Shown: piece by piece, positions 7,153 to 15,793 of the stretch
Layout of the letters: every line of letters begins with the position of its first letter
How positions within the stretch are numbered: the first letter of the stretch is position 1
Assembly (NCBI GenBank): GCA_036638975.1
Contig: JAVWJP010000015.1
Span: forward strand, 1-53,546
DNA from: JAVWJP01 sp036638975
GTDB taxonomy: Bacteria > Bacillota > Clostridia > Oscillospirales > Ruminococcaceae
Reading direction: 5' to 3'
Length of the DNA stretch: 53,546 nucleotides
Made by a program: the position numbers and the translations under genes
The notes under the pieces: generated by a model
Seen by the model: only the letters and a program-made list of their open reading frames with translations
What the model was told of the DNA's origin: nothing
Database searches by the model: none

Positions 7153-8783
7153 TTTTTCTTCCTCAAAAGAGCAAGACGTTCCAATTCTTTCGTCCTTGTT
7201 TCGAGACTAACTTCATCGGCTCTGGCAGCAAAAAGGTGCTCGTGCTCTTCTGTGGTTTCCACTGGAGTGAACTCAATTACTTTTGCCAAGCGTTTTGGTG
7301 CTTGGTGCTCCTTCAGCTTGTTTTCATCAGCCAACGCATCACATAGGGCAAGTATTTGCTCCACTTTTTCAACGATGCGTTGCTGCTCGGCAAGTGGAGG
7401 TAACGGTATTGTTATTGAACACCAAACACTTTTATTTACAATAGGAGTAGCTGTCCCACCATATATTTTTTTCATAAAATTGAAAAAGTAATTTGCTCTT
7501 AGCGCATACAGCAAATACTTGGGAGCTATAGCAAACGGGGTAATGGTATTAATTTGTTGATTACAAACAATATCCCTGTCTATAATGTTACATTTCCCAA
7601 TTGATCCACCAATACAAACCATGATAACTGAATTTTCCTCAATGATTCGAGATTTTGAATATCCTTTTGAGGAAAGTCGGTTAATATATTTTATTTCTGA
7701 ATTTGTCATATCACCAGGTGAAACAAAAGGATATTCATTGCCGTAATTTTCTTTATCATTTGTTGATGGTGTGTTTCCAGTTTGCGCAATGCCAATCTCC
7801 CCAAGCCTTACCCACTCCCAACTATCGGGAATATCAAAAGGTTTTTCTTCATCAGTGATTTGGGCAAGGGGCTTTTCTGCTCTGCTTTTCTTTTCTTTAA
7901 TCAACTTCGCTTTTTCTGCCTTAATTTTTTTGAGCAATTGACTTGCAGGCTCGTCTGCGTTATTCTGTGGCACAAGCTTACCTTGCACCGCAAATTGAAG
8001 TACAGCCTTCTTTAAATCGTTAGGAAACTTTGCTTCTAACGCAGAAAGCTCTTTTTCGTAGCTATCGTATTGCTCCACCAGCGGCATAAGCTGTTCAATT
8101 TTCTTAACAATGCGTTGCTGCTCGGCAAGCGGTGGGATGGGAATAACTGTATTGCCTATATCTCTCATTACCCAATTCTGATTGCCAACGCCTTTTGTGT
8201 TTTTTTGAGCTTGCTGATAGACAAGTGGTGATTGAATCCAAAGACACAAGAATTCGGCATTATTTAAACTCCAATTCATTTTAAGTAAAGCAACGCTTAC
8301 AAATAAACTGAATTGTTTATCAGTGTCAACTATTACTGGAACTCCTGTCGTTCCAACCTTTGTGAGTAATAAATCACCCTTTTCCGCATTGCACCTCTTA
8401 TATAATTCTTGATGTTCCTCTTCCGAAATGTGCCTTGTATTTGAGAAATCAAGTTTTCCAGAACTCATATCCTTTACTGATAAAAATGGCACACCTTTTT
8501 CAATGTATTTTGGAGTGCTATGTGTTCCATCTGTTAATTTATGGCACAACTCCCCGAGCCTTGCCCACTCCCAACTGGTAGGAATATCAAAAGGCTTTTC
8601 TTCATCGGTTATTGGAGCAAGGGGCTTTTCTGTTTTAATTTTATTTCCCTTAATTAGCTTCGCTTTTTCAGCCTTAATCTTTTTGAGTAGTTCGCTTGCC
8701 GGCTCGTCCTGTGGGTTTTGTGCAGCAAGCTTACCTTGAACCGCAAGCTGGAGGATGGCATTTTTTAAGCTCTGTGCTTTCAT
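7149..8783 (-). CDS. hsdS: Type I restriction-modification specificity subunit
   Basis: A 544-residue HsdS, the DNA-recognition subunit that joins HsdM (and HsdR) and sets the bipartite target. Two target-recognition halves are visible. Each is preceded by a similar segment (KKIKAEKAKLIK, then EKPFDIPxSWEWxRLGE) and followed by PPLAEQQRIVxKxEQ, the conserved spacer helices. The halves start near residues 1-75 and 265-345. The N-terminal LKNAILQLAVQGKL and central LKKAVLQFAVQGKL are the matching repeats. The gene overlaps hsdM and the immA-like gene by ATGA junctions. The recognition sequence cannot be read from the protein by eye. Confidence 0.95.
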   Translation of the reverse strand: MKAQSLKNAILQLAVQGKLAAQNPQDEPASELLKKIKAEKAKLIKGNKIKTEKPLAPITDEEKPFDIPTSWEWARLGELCHKLTDGTHSTPKYIEKGVPFLSVKDMSSGKLDFSNTRHISEEEHQELYKRCNAEKGDLLLTKVGTTGVPVIVDTDKQFSLFVSVALLKMNWSLNNAEFLCLWIQSPLVYQQAQKNTKGVGNQNWVMRDIGNTVIPIPPLAEQQRIVKKIEQLMPLVEQYDSYEKELSALEAKFPNDLKKAVLQFAVQGKLVPQNNADEPASQLLKKIKAEKAKLIKEKKSRAEKPLAQITDEEKPFDIPDSWEWVRLGEIGIAQTGNTPSTNDKENYGNEYPFVSPGDMTNSEIKYINRLSSKGYSKSRIIEENSVIMVCIGGSIGKCNIIDRDIVCNQQINTITPFAIAPKYLLYALRANYFFNFMKKIYGGTATPIVNKSVWCSITIPLPPLAEQQRIVEKVEQILALCDALADENKLKEHQAPKRLAKVIEFTPVETTEEHEHLFAARADEVSLETRTKELERLALLRKKK

Positions 8784-10255
8784 TGTGCTTCCTCCAGTAG
8801 TTCCATAAGCTCAGCAAGAACACCTTCAATTTTCTCATTAAGTTCGGTTTTCTTGGTGTTATACTGCTCCAAAAGCTCTTTTGGTTCTAAAATTTCTTCT
8901 TCCTCATGAGGGAATCCACACAAATCAATATTATAATTCAAAGCTTTTATTTCATCAATAGAGTAGCATTTCGCTTTATTGAAGCCATCTTCGATTATCT
9001 CGGCAGGGTTTTCAAGCCATTGCAGCACTGGTGCAAAATGGTCAAGTTTAATTGGCTTTGTCTTAGAAAAATTCTTATACCCACTTGGCATATCCATGCG
9101 GTAAAACCAAGTTTTTTCGGTTGACGCTCCCTTTTTGAAGAACAAAAGGTTTGTTGTTATAGAGGTGTAGGGCGCAAATACACTATGCGGCAAGCGGATA
9201 ACCGTATGCAAATTGCACTCCGCCATTAGCTTTTCTTTAATTGCAGTTTTGGCATTATCTGTGCCAAACAGAAATCCATCTGGTAGAACAATGCCCGCGC
9301 ATCCGTTTCTTTTTAAGCGATAAAGAATAAGTGATACAAACAAATCAGCCGTTTCACTGCTGCGAAGTTCGGGCGGAAAATTGTTTTTTATGCTGTCTTT
9401 TTCATTACCTCCATAGGGCGGATTCATGAGAATAATATCAAAGCAATCACCTTTTGTTTCCTTGTATTCTTTCACTGCTTTATCGAGGCTATTTCCGTGA
9501 TAAATTTGGGGGTCGTCAATATCGTGCAAAAGCAGATTGGTAACACACAAAAGGTGGGGCAGTGCCTTTTTTTCAATGCCAAACACAGACTTGTTATATT
9601 TTTCTTTGTCCTCAGGTGTTTTTACTTGTGGTAAAAGATAATTAAGCGCAGAGGTTAAAAAACCACCGGTTCCGCAAGCAAAATCAGCTATTTTATCATC
9701 AAGGGTAGGCTTGATAACTGCCACCAAAAAATCAGTGACAGCACGAGGTGTATAAAACTCGCCCGAGTTACCGGCGCTCTGCAAATCTTTCAGAATATTT
9801 TCGTAGATTTCCCCGAAAGCATGGCGTTCCATATGTTCGGTAAAATCTATCTCGTCTACAACATTGATTACTTGACGAAGCAAAACGCCGTCTTTCATAT
9901 AGTTATAAGCATCTTCAAACGCATTGCGAACGATTAATTTGTGCATGGGTGTTTTTTCGTCCACTTCGATAGCCTTTAGGTGTGGGAAAAGCTCTGTATT
10001 TACAAAGGCAAGCAGCTTTTCTCCGGTTAAAGCATTCCCGTCTTTTAGGTCAACTGCCCAATTTCTCCAACGAAGATTTTCGGGAATGATAGAGGTATAA
10101 TTATCCCTATGCAGTTCCCAGAGTTCTTCTTTGGCATCATATATTTTCAAGAACAAAAGCCATGTCATTTGTTCTATTCGCTGAGCATCTCCATTTACGC
10201 CTGCGTCATTACGCATAATGTCTTGTAGTCGCTTTACAAAAGTACCCATATTCAT
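8780..10255 (-). CDS. hsdM: Type I restriction-modification DNA methyltransferase subunit
   Basis: A 491-residue N6-adenine methyltransferase. The N-terminal helical HsdM domain is followed by the AdoMet-binding loop DFACGTGGF (about residue 187) and the catalytic NPPYGG motif (about 277), as in the gamma-type N6-adenine class. It methylates the site chosen by HsdS and forms the M2S core of the restriction complex. Length is normal. The ATG at 10255 follows a gagg-type site, and the gene lies 16 bases downstream of hsdR and overlaps hsdS by four bases. Confidence 0.95.
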   Translation of the reverse strand: MNMGTFVKRLQDIMRNDAGVNGDAQRIEQMTWLLFLKIYDAKEELWELHRDNYTSIIPENLRWRNWAVDLKDGNALTGEKLLAFVNTELFPHLKAIEVDEKTPMHKLIVRNAFEDAYNYMKDGVLLRQVINVVDEIDFTEHMERHAFGEIYENILKDLQSAGNSGEFYTPRAVTDFLVAVIKPTLDDKIADFACGTGGFLTSALNYLLPQVKTPEDKEKYNKSVFGIEKKALPHLLCVTNLLLHDIDDPQIYHGNSLDKAVKEYKETKGDCFDIILMNPPYGGNEKDSIKNNFPPELRSSETADLFVSLILYRLKRNGCAGIVLPDGFLFGTDNAKTAIKEKLMAECNLHTVIRLPHSVFAPYTSITTNLLFFKKGASTEKTWFYRMDMPSGYKNFSKTKPIKLDHFAPVLQWLENPAEIIEDGFNKAKCYSIDEIKALNYNIDLCGFPHEEEEILEPKELLEQYNTKKTELNEKIEGVLAELMELLEEAQ

Positions 10256-10271
10256 TCTCTCTTTTTCCTCT

Positions 10272-12656
10272 CTATGCTATGTATAGCTCTTTTTGCAGCT
10301 CTTGCACTGCATTGAGATATGCTACTTTACCGCCAAAAGCTTTTACTATTTTCAAGGAGCTACCAAAGCGTTCAAACTCTTTCAGCTCAAGTATTTTGGT
10401 GTCAGCTAACTCTGTAACACCATCGTTCATGTATTTGTCCAACAACGCTTCAAGCACCTGCTGTGCCATGTCGGAGTATTTGTATAAATAGCCACGTTTT
10501 TTTACATTTTTGGCACGTTCTGCCTTGGTGAGTGGGGGTTTATCAAAAGCGATATGGCAAATTAAATCAAAATCGTCAAGGTCTTTGTTTCCTGCGAGTT
10601 CGCGCAATGCCTCTAAAAGCACTCCGTGTTCGTTAAGCTCATCCACGATGGCAGCTTTGCGACCCTCACTGTTCCATACGCTCAAAAATTCATCAAGGGT
10701 GGAAAATTCATTTAAAATGTTCTTTTTTGAATAGTCGGTAAGGCTTTCGCTAATGAGTTTGCCATCACTGTCGTAATACTGCACACGCTCGGATATAACC
10801 GTTACATAAACATCATTAACTCGATATTTTTTCGGACGTTCATTTTCATCGCCGTCAAAGCCTGTAATGGGGGTGGTATCGGGTGGCGTAACATCTTCAT
10901 TATCATCTGTTGTATGATCGCAATCGGGTTCGTCGGGAGGCACAGGGGATTCATCGGGACTTGGCTCATAAATCTGCACAGGGTCTCCGTCAAAATTAGG
11001 GTCAGCAAATAGACGGCTTGCATTTCTAAAATCCATAATGGTAAAATACATTTTGCCGTAATCAGGTTTTAATCGTGTGCCACGACCGATGATTTGCTTA
11101 AACTCAGTCATGCCTCCGTCTTCACTGAAATTGTTATCCAGCACAATGACTTTGCAAGTTTTACAATCCACACCCGTGGTCATTAGCTTTGATGTTGTGA
11201 CAAGCGTTGGATAGAGACTGTCCTCATCAATAAAATTGTATAGTTGATTTTTACCTTCTTGGTTGTCTCCTGTAATACGCATAACATACTTGGGATTTTG
11301 TCGCACAAGGTCTGTATTTTCGTTTATCAAAGCTTGCCGCATCCGTTCTGCGTGGTCAATATCCACGCAGAACACAATAGTTTTTGAGAAACGATCCGTC
11401 TTCTTCAAAAACTCTGTTATTTTCTTTGCAATAGTTTTAGTGCGATCATCAATTATTAAATTGCGGTCAAAGTCTTTAATATTGTATTCTCGGTCTTCGA
11501 GCTCATTACCGTAGATATCAATCTTACCTTTTTCGGGACGATATCCCTGCAAGTCCTTATCAAGACCGATGCGCACCACTTTATACGGCGCTAAAAAGCC
11601 ATCATCAATACCTTGCTTTAATGAGTATGTATAAATCGGCTTCCCAAAATACTCTTGATTAGAGACAGCGTTTGTTTCTTTTGGCGTTGCAGTCAACCCC
11701 AAATGGGTTGCTGATGAAAAGTAGTCAAGGATTTTCCTCCAACGAGATTCATCTCTTGCACTGCCTCTGTGACACTCATCAATAACCACGAGGTCAAAAA
11801 AGGTGGGTTGAAATTGCTTGAAAGCCTCCATATTGTCATCACCTGAAAGCTGGTGATACAATGACATGTAGACCTCATAAGAGGAATCCAGCTTGCGGTT
11901 TTCCACTTTGGTAATTACTTTTTCAAAGGGCTTGAAATCATTATCTATTGTTTGGTCAATAAGTACATTTCTATCCGCAAGATAAAGGATTTTCTTTTTC
12001 ACGCCTGCTTTCCATAAACGATATATAATCTGAAATGCTGTCAAAGTTTTACCGGTGCCGGTTGCCATGACGAGCAAAATTCGTTCTTGTCCTTTTGCAA
12101 TAGCTTCTATTGTCTTATTGATTGCCACCCTCTGATAGTAGCGGGGTGTTTTCTTGTCTGTGATATCAAAAAAATATGGCTCTGTAATAATTTTCTCTTG
12201 CTCCTTGGTAAAGCTTTCGTAAGCCATATAGCGATTCCACAAATCTTCGGGAGAGGGGAACTCGTCAAGCGTTAGTTCGCACTCTACACCGGTTTTCATA
12301 TTGTGTTCAATAAACCCATCGCCATTAGAACTGTAAGCAAAAGGCACATCAAGAGTTTTTGCAGCTTTTATTGCATCAACATAATCAAGAGCCTGCTGCA
12401 TACCTGCACCTATACTAAGCTTATTCTTCTTCGCCTCAATAATGGCAAGGGGTATGTTTGGTTTATATAAAAGTAAGTAGTCGATTGCTTTCCTCTTTGC
12501 ACGCTTAGCAGTGTCGCCACGAACAATCACGCGACCATCTGTAAATGGATATTCGGCTCTTATTTGTTTTTCCAAGTCCCATCCAGCATTTAAAATGGCC
12601 GGAGTAATAAATTTCATCTTAATGTCCTCTTCAGAAAGATGCTTTTTACCGTTCAT
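10272..12656 (-). CDS. hsdR: Type I restriction enzyme motor/endonuclease subunit
   Basis: A 794-residue HsdR that translocates and cuts unmodified DNA. The N-terminal nuclease region has the IDYLLLYK...IIEAKK pattern of the PD-(D/E)XK core (about residues 50-75). The SF2 helicase part has Walker A ATGTGKT (about 198), the DEAD-like box DECH (about 292) and late motifs (TTGVDCKTC, IGRGTRLKPDYGK). An acidic Pro/Asp-rich linker (about 555-600) precedes the C-terminal domain. Its ATG overlaps the stop of the small HTH gene upstream. The reading frame is intact, so the system is probably active. Confidence 0.95.
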   Translation of the reverse strand: MNGKKHLSEEDIKMKFITPAILNAGWDLEKQIRAEYPFTDGRVIVRGDTAKRAKRKAIDYLLLYKPNIPLAIIEAKKNKLSIGAGMQQALDYVDAIKAAKTLDVPFAYSSNGDGFIEHNMKTGVECELTLDEFPSPEDLWNRYMAYESFTKEQEKIITEPYFFDITDKKTPRYYQRVAINKTIEAIAKGQERILLVMATGTGKTLTAFQIIYRLWKAGVKKKILYLADRNVLIDQTIDNDFKPFEKVITKVENRKLDSSYEVYMSLYHQLSGDDNMEAFKQFQPTFFDLVVIDECHRGSARDESRWRKILDYFSSATHLGLTATPKETNAVSNQEYFGKPIYTYSLKQGIDDGFLAPYKVVRIGLDKDLQGYRPEKGKIDIYGNELEDREYNIKDFDRNLIIDDRTKTIAKKITEFLKKTDRFSKTIVFCVDIDHAERMRQALINENTDLVRQNPKYVMRITGDNQEGKNQLYNFIDEDSLYPTLVTTSKLMTTGVDCKTCKVIVLDNNFSEDGGMTEFKQIIGRGTRLKPDYGKMYFTIMDFRNASRLFADPNFDGDPVQIYEPSPDESPVPPDEPDCDHTTDDNEDVTPPDTTPITGFDGDENERPKKYRVNDVYVTVISERVQYYDSDGKLISESLTDYSKKNILNEFSTLDEFLSVWNSEGRKAAIVDELNEHGVLLEALRELAGNKDLDDFDLICHIAFDKPPLTKAERAKNVKKRGYLYKYSDMAQQVLEALLDKYMNDGVTELADTKILELKEFERFGSSLKIVKAFGGKVAYLNAVQELQKELYIA

Positions 12657-12856
12657 TTATCGCCACCGCCTTTACGTTTTATTTTTCGCCCATTGGTAGT
12701 TCTTCCATCGATAGGCTTTTGTGAGCATGCAGGAATAAGCCAAATATCACCCTTTTTCATTGCCCCCGGTATTTTGCCGGAAGTGCAATAATAAGTGACC
12801 ATTCGGCTGGTGACTCCCCAAAGCACAGCGGCTTCTTTCATTGTCAAATAATCCAT
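12653..12856 (-). CDS. Small HTH regulator opening the restriction operon
   Basis: A 67-residue protein with a MerR/excisionase-like helix-turn-helix (MKEAAVLWGVTSRMVTYYC, then SGKIPGAMKKGDIWLIP) and a very basic tail (RTTNGRKIKRKGGGDK). Small DNA-binding proteins often lead type I or type II systems and delay restriction until methylation is in place, so a controller role is plausible but inferred. A good gaggtg site precedes the ATG, and the stop overlaps the hsdR start by four bases. Confidence 0.8.
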   Translation of the reverse strand: MDYLTMKEAAVLWGVTSRMVTYYCTSGKIPGAMKKGDIWLIPACSQKPIDGRTTNGRKIKRKGGGDK

Positions 12857-12890
12857 GACTACTCACCTCAAGTTATATTTATCTAATATT

Positions 12891-12919
12891 AGTATATTTC
12901 ATTTGAGTGAAAAAATCAA
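12891..12919 (-). promoter_or_regulatory. Promoter of the restriction-modification operon
   Basis: On the minus strand TTGATT (12919-12914), a 17-bp spacer and TATACT (12896-12891) lie about 35 bases before the HTH start codon. The rest of the gap to 13061 shows nothing clear. Confidence 0.65.
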
Positions 12920-13061
12920 GCATTCTATCAAAATGCAAAATAAGATAGGTGAATCTGACTCTGGCACCTGCACAATCCACTCGTACTACAGCACATATTT
13001 CCACTACATATGAGATTCTCGCTGTAATGGCTAAGAAACCAGTAGGCAACACTACACCGCG

Positions 13062-14156
13062 TCAAGAGACACTAATTAATTCCCGCAAAAGCTCCTCCTC
13101 CGGAATCTCGCCCCTCACAAACTTCTCTCGCAGCTCCGCCGCTTTCTCCGACCACGCATCATACACCGCCTGCGCCTTGCCAACAGCCCTGCCGGTTTCT
13201 TTATTCCTATCCCGTTCCAGCTTTTGCTGCTTCATTTTACGGATGCGGTCATACTCCTTGAGGGTGGCGTTTTCCGGTTTTGCCAGTTCCGTATTGAATA
13301 CTATTTTCGGCCCCACTTGCTTGCAGGTGCGGCCGTTTTCTGTTTTTCGGTCACAATATTCGGTTTTGTGGCGGGTTTTCTGCACAAAGAATTTGCCGCA
13401 TAGCTTGCATCGCTTTACCGGAAGTCCTCGGCTGACTAGCTCCAAAAAATCATAGAAAAGCAAGTCCTCAAAAGACAGTATCCATGTGAACGGCAGTAAA
13501 CTGACCCCGCCTTGCTCGTTTTGGACTGCATCAAGCTGTGTTTCCAAGCCGGCATTGGCAGCATTTAATTTCTGTACAGTGCCGTAGTCCAAATTGCCGT
13601 GCTTATCCACAGGGACAATGCCATATCCGGTTTGAAATCGATAGTTGCGAAAGCGTGTGGAGGACTGGATAAAACCTGCAAATTTCTGTGTAATTCCAAT
13701 CTCCGTGTAATTGTCCGGATCCAAGCAGAACACCAGCGCATTGGAAAATTGATTGTACATCTGCACGATATACAGTAGCTCTAAGTACGCTTTTTCCAGT
13801 TGTTCTATATCCGACAGTGCTTTATCTTCAAAGAACTTCTTCATTGTACCCACCAAAAGCCGATGCATATGTAAATTGTCACTCAATAAATCAGCAGTAG
13901 CAAGGAGCATTTCTTTGATTTTCAGATAACCCAGATCAAAAAGCAGTTGCGTGTGAAACTTTGTGCTCTCTCCAAATTGTCTCAATGCCTTGGCGTATTT
14001 TGTCAAGTCCATTTCAAGAAACTCAATCAGAAAATCACCGACGCAGTCCTGACTGAAGTGTCCTGTACTGATTTCACTTTCAAACCAGACAATTTGCATG
14101 GCGTGGTTGGCTTTCTTATAAATCTTATAGCAGGGTAACTGCGGCACATAAAACAT
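13062..14156 (-). CDS. DUF6076-like element protein with a C-terminal zinc-ribbon-like Cys cluster
   Basis: A 364-residue protein common, as far as I recall, in Firmicute mobile elements (DUF6076). The N-terminal two thirds are helical with no known motif. Near residue 235 a Cys cluster of the form CKLCGKFF...YCDRK...C suggests a zinc-binding site. The C-terminus is a long charged helix (KMKQQKLERDRNKETG) ending in acidic residues. ATG 14156 follows a ggagg site. It is divergent from the RepA-like gene, so the two may share a control region. A DNA- or RNA-binding role is possible but inferred. Confidence 0.65.
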   Translation of the reverse strand: MFYVPQLPCYKIYKKANHAMQIVWFESEISTGHFSQDCVGDFLIEFLEMDLTKYAKALRQFGESTKFHTQLLFDLGYLKIKEMLLATADLLSDNLHMHRLLVGTMKKFFEDKALSDIEQLEKAYLELLYIVQMYNQFSNALVFCLDPDNYTEIGITQKFAGFIQSSTRFRNYRFQTGYGIVPVDKHGNLDYGTVQKLNAANAGLETQLDAVQNEQGGVSLLPFTWILSFEDLLFYDFLELVSRGLPVKRCKLCGKFFVQKTRHKTEYCDRKTENGRTCKQVGPKIVFNTELAKPENATLKEYDRIRKMKQQKLERDRNKETGRAVGKAQAVYDAWSEKAAELREKFVRGEIPEEELLRELISVS

Positions 14157-14290
14157 AATAACCTCCGTATGGAATAGATATTTGAATAAAAAATTATTTA
14201 CGGTTCTTTATTTCAAAAGCGTCTTACTCTTGTTACCATTATAGCACAGAGAATGAATAAAACAAAATGGCATTCTCAAAAGGAGGCATT

Positions 14291-15253
14291 ATGAGTGAAT
14301 TACAACTTATCACCATGTCGGATGTAGACGCTAAGCAGGTCGCATGGCTCTGGCATCCCTACATTCCCCTTGGGAAAATCACCATCATGCAGGGCGACCC
14401 CGGCGAGGGAAAAACGCACCTGATCCTTGCCGTGACAGCACTGCTCACCAAGGGTGAGGCTTTGCCGGGGTGCGAGCCAAAACCGCCCATGAATGTCATC
14501 TATCAGACCGCCGAAGATGGATTGGACGACACCATCAAGCCACGGCTGGAAACGGTAAACGCCGACTGCTCCCGTGTGCAGGTAATTGATGAAAAGGACG
14601 AAATGCTATCCCTCAGCGACGAGCGCATTTTGCAGGCAATCCGCAAAACCGGTGCCAAGCTGTTTATTCTCGACCCGTTGCAAGCTTACCTTGGAGCAAA
14701 TGTGGATATGCATCGTGCCAATGAAATACGCCCGATTTTCCACAAGCTGGCACAGGTGGCAGAGGAAACCGATTGTGCCATTGTCATCATTGGACACATG
14801 AACAAGGGCGGTGCAAAAAGTGGATACAGAGGGCTGGGTTCCATCGACATCACCGCAGCCGCCCGCAGCGTGTTGGTAGTAGGCAAATCACCCCAAGACC
14901 CGCATATCCGCATCATGGCGCACAGCAAGAGCAATCTGGCTCCTATGGGCGATTCCATCGCCTTTGAACTGGGGGATACCTTCCGCTTTTTGGGGACAAG
15001 CCATATCACGGTGGATGAGCTTCTTGGATTTTCAGAGGTTAAGCGGAATGTGCTGGAGGAAGCAAAGGCACTGCTTCTGAAGATGCTGTCCAAGGGCAAA
15101 CAGGAAAGTACGCTGATTTCACAGGAGGCGCAAAAGCAAAATATCTCGGAGCGCACCATTAAAACTGCCAAAAAAGAGTTGGGCATTGAGGCACTTCGAG
15201 AGGACGGAAAATGGTATTCCGTACTGCCCGGGAAGGGCAAGGGTGCAAAATAG
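14291..15253 (+). CDS. RepA-like hexameric ATPase (RecA/RadA fold)
   Basis: A 320-residue P-loop ATPase of the RSF1010 RepA-like class, found beside mobilization genes where it may act in replication of the excised element. Walker A is GDPGEGKTH (about residue 35), Walker B is LFILDPLQAY, and the sensor-like region IIGHMNKGG...YRGLGSIDI follows. The C-terminus has a winged-helix-like segment (SQEAQKQNISERTIKTAKKE). ATG 14291 is chosen because aaaggagg lies 5-6 bases upstream; ATG 14267 has no such site. It leads the mobilization block. Confidence 0.85.
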   Translation: MSELQLITMSDVDAKQVAWLWHPYIPLGKITIMQGDPGEGKTHLILAVTALLTKGEALPGCEPKPPMNVIYQTAEDGLDDTIKPRLETVNADCSRVQVIDEKDEMLSLSDERILQAIRKTGAKLFILDPLQAYLGANVDMHRANEIRPIFHKLAQVAEETDCAIVIIGHMNKGGAKSGYRGLGSIDITAAARSVLVVGKSPQDPHIRIMAHSKSNLAPMGDSIAFELGDTFRFLGTSHITVDELLGFSEVKRNVLEEAKALLLKMLSKGKQESTLISQEAQKQNISERTIKTAKKELGIEALREDGKWYSVLPGKGKGAK

Positions 15254-15371
15254 CCTATATACCCACCATTGCACCCTTACCGCCTTTGCATCGGGCAAGC
15301 GGTAAGACTGCGGGGGCACGGATTCACACCCAAAGGGTGTGGCAAGCGTCCTATCCGTAAGACGCCTACGG
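15241..15371 (+). other. Hairpin-rich region upstream of mobC: candidate origin of transfer
   Basis: Several inverted repeats follow one another. They are gggtgcaa/ttgcaccc (15241-15276, overlapping the RepA stop region), cttaccgc/gcggtaag (about 15276-15306), cacaccc/gggtgtg (15325-15341) and the overlapping gcgtc/gacgc and ccgta/tacgg pairs (15346-15371). Non-coding, repeat-rich DNA directly before mobC-mobA is where oriT of such elements lies. The nic site is not identified. Confidence 0.5.
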
Positions 15372-15457
15372 CATCTCTTGGATAGTTTCCTGCTTCGCAG
15401 ATGTAACAGATGACAAGAGAGTTTGCACTCTTAGACTGCAAACAGAAAGGATTTCAG

Positions 15458-15793
15458 ATGACGAAACGAAACAGCAGCATTACCTTTCGTGTCAGCGACC
15501 ACGAGAAAAAACGCATCAACGGAAAGGCGCAATCGGCGCAGTTTACCACCTCGGATTTTTGCCGACACGCTGCTCTTGACAAAGAGGTTCAGCATATCGA
15601 GGGGCTGAACGAATGCAACTATGAACTGAACAAAATCGGCAACAACATCAACCAGCTCACGGTGCTGTGTCACCAGCGAAGGATCGACAACCCGGATTTG
15701 CGGAGTATCCACGGAAAACTCTGTGCAGTGTTGGACAGCATCGTAGACCGTTTGGGAGGGAGTGGAGAAGATGGCAATAGTCAATCCGATTAA
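15458..15793 (+). CDS. mobC: MobC-like relaxosome accessory protein
   Basis: A 111-residue protein with a ribbon-helix-helix-type start (SITFRVSDHEKKRINGKAQ) and the MobC tail pattern LNKIGNNINQLTVLCHQ. MobC binds oriT and helps the relaxase open the strands. ATG 15458 follows gaaagg at 8 bases; the in-frame ATG at 15410 has no ribosome binding site. It overlaps mobA by 23 bases, as in many mobilization modules. Confidence 0.9.
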   Translation: MTKRNSSITFRVSDHEKKRINGKAQSAQFTTSDFCRHAALDKEVQHIEGLNECNYELNKIGNNINQLTVLCHQRRIDNPDLRSIHGKLCAVLDSIVDRLGGSGEDGNSQSD

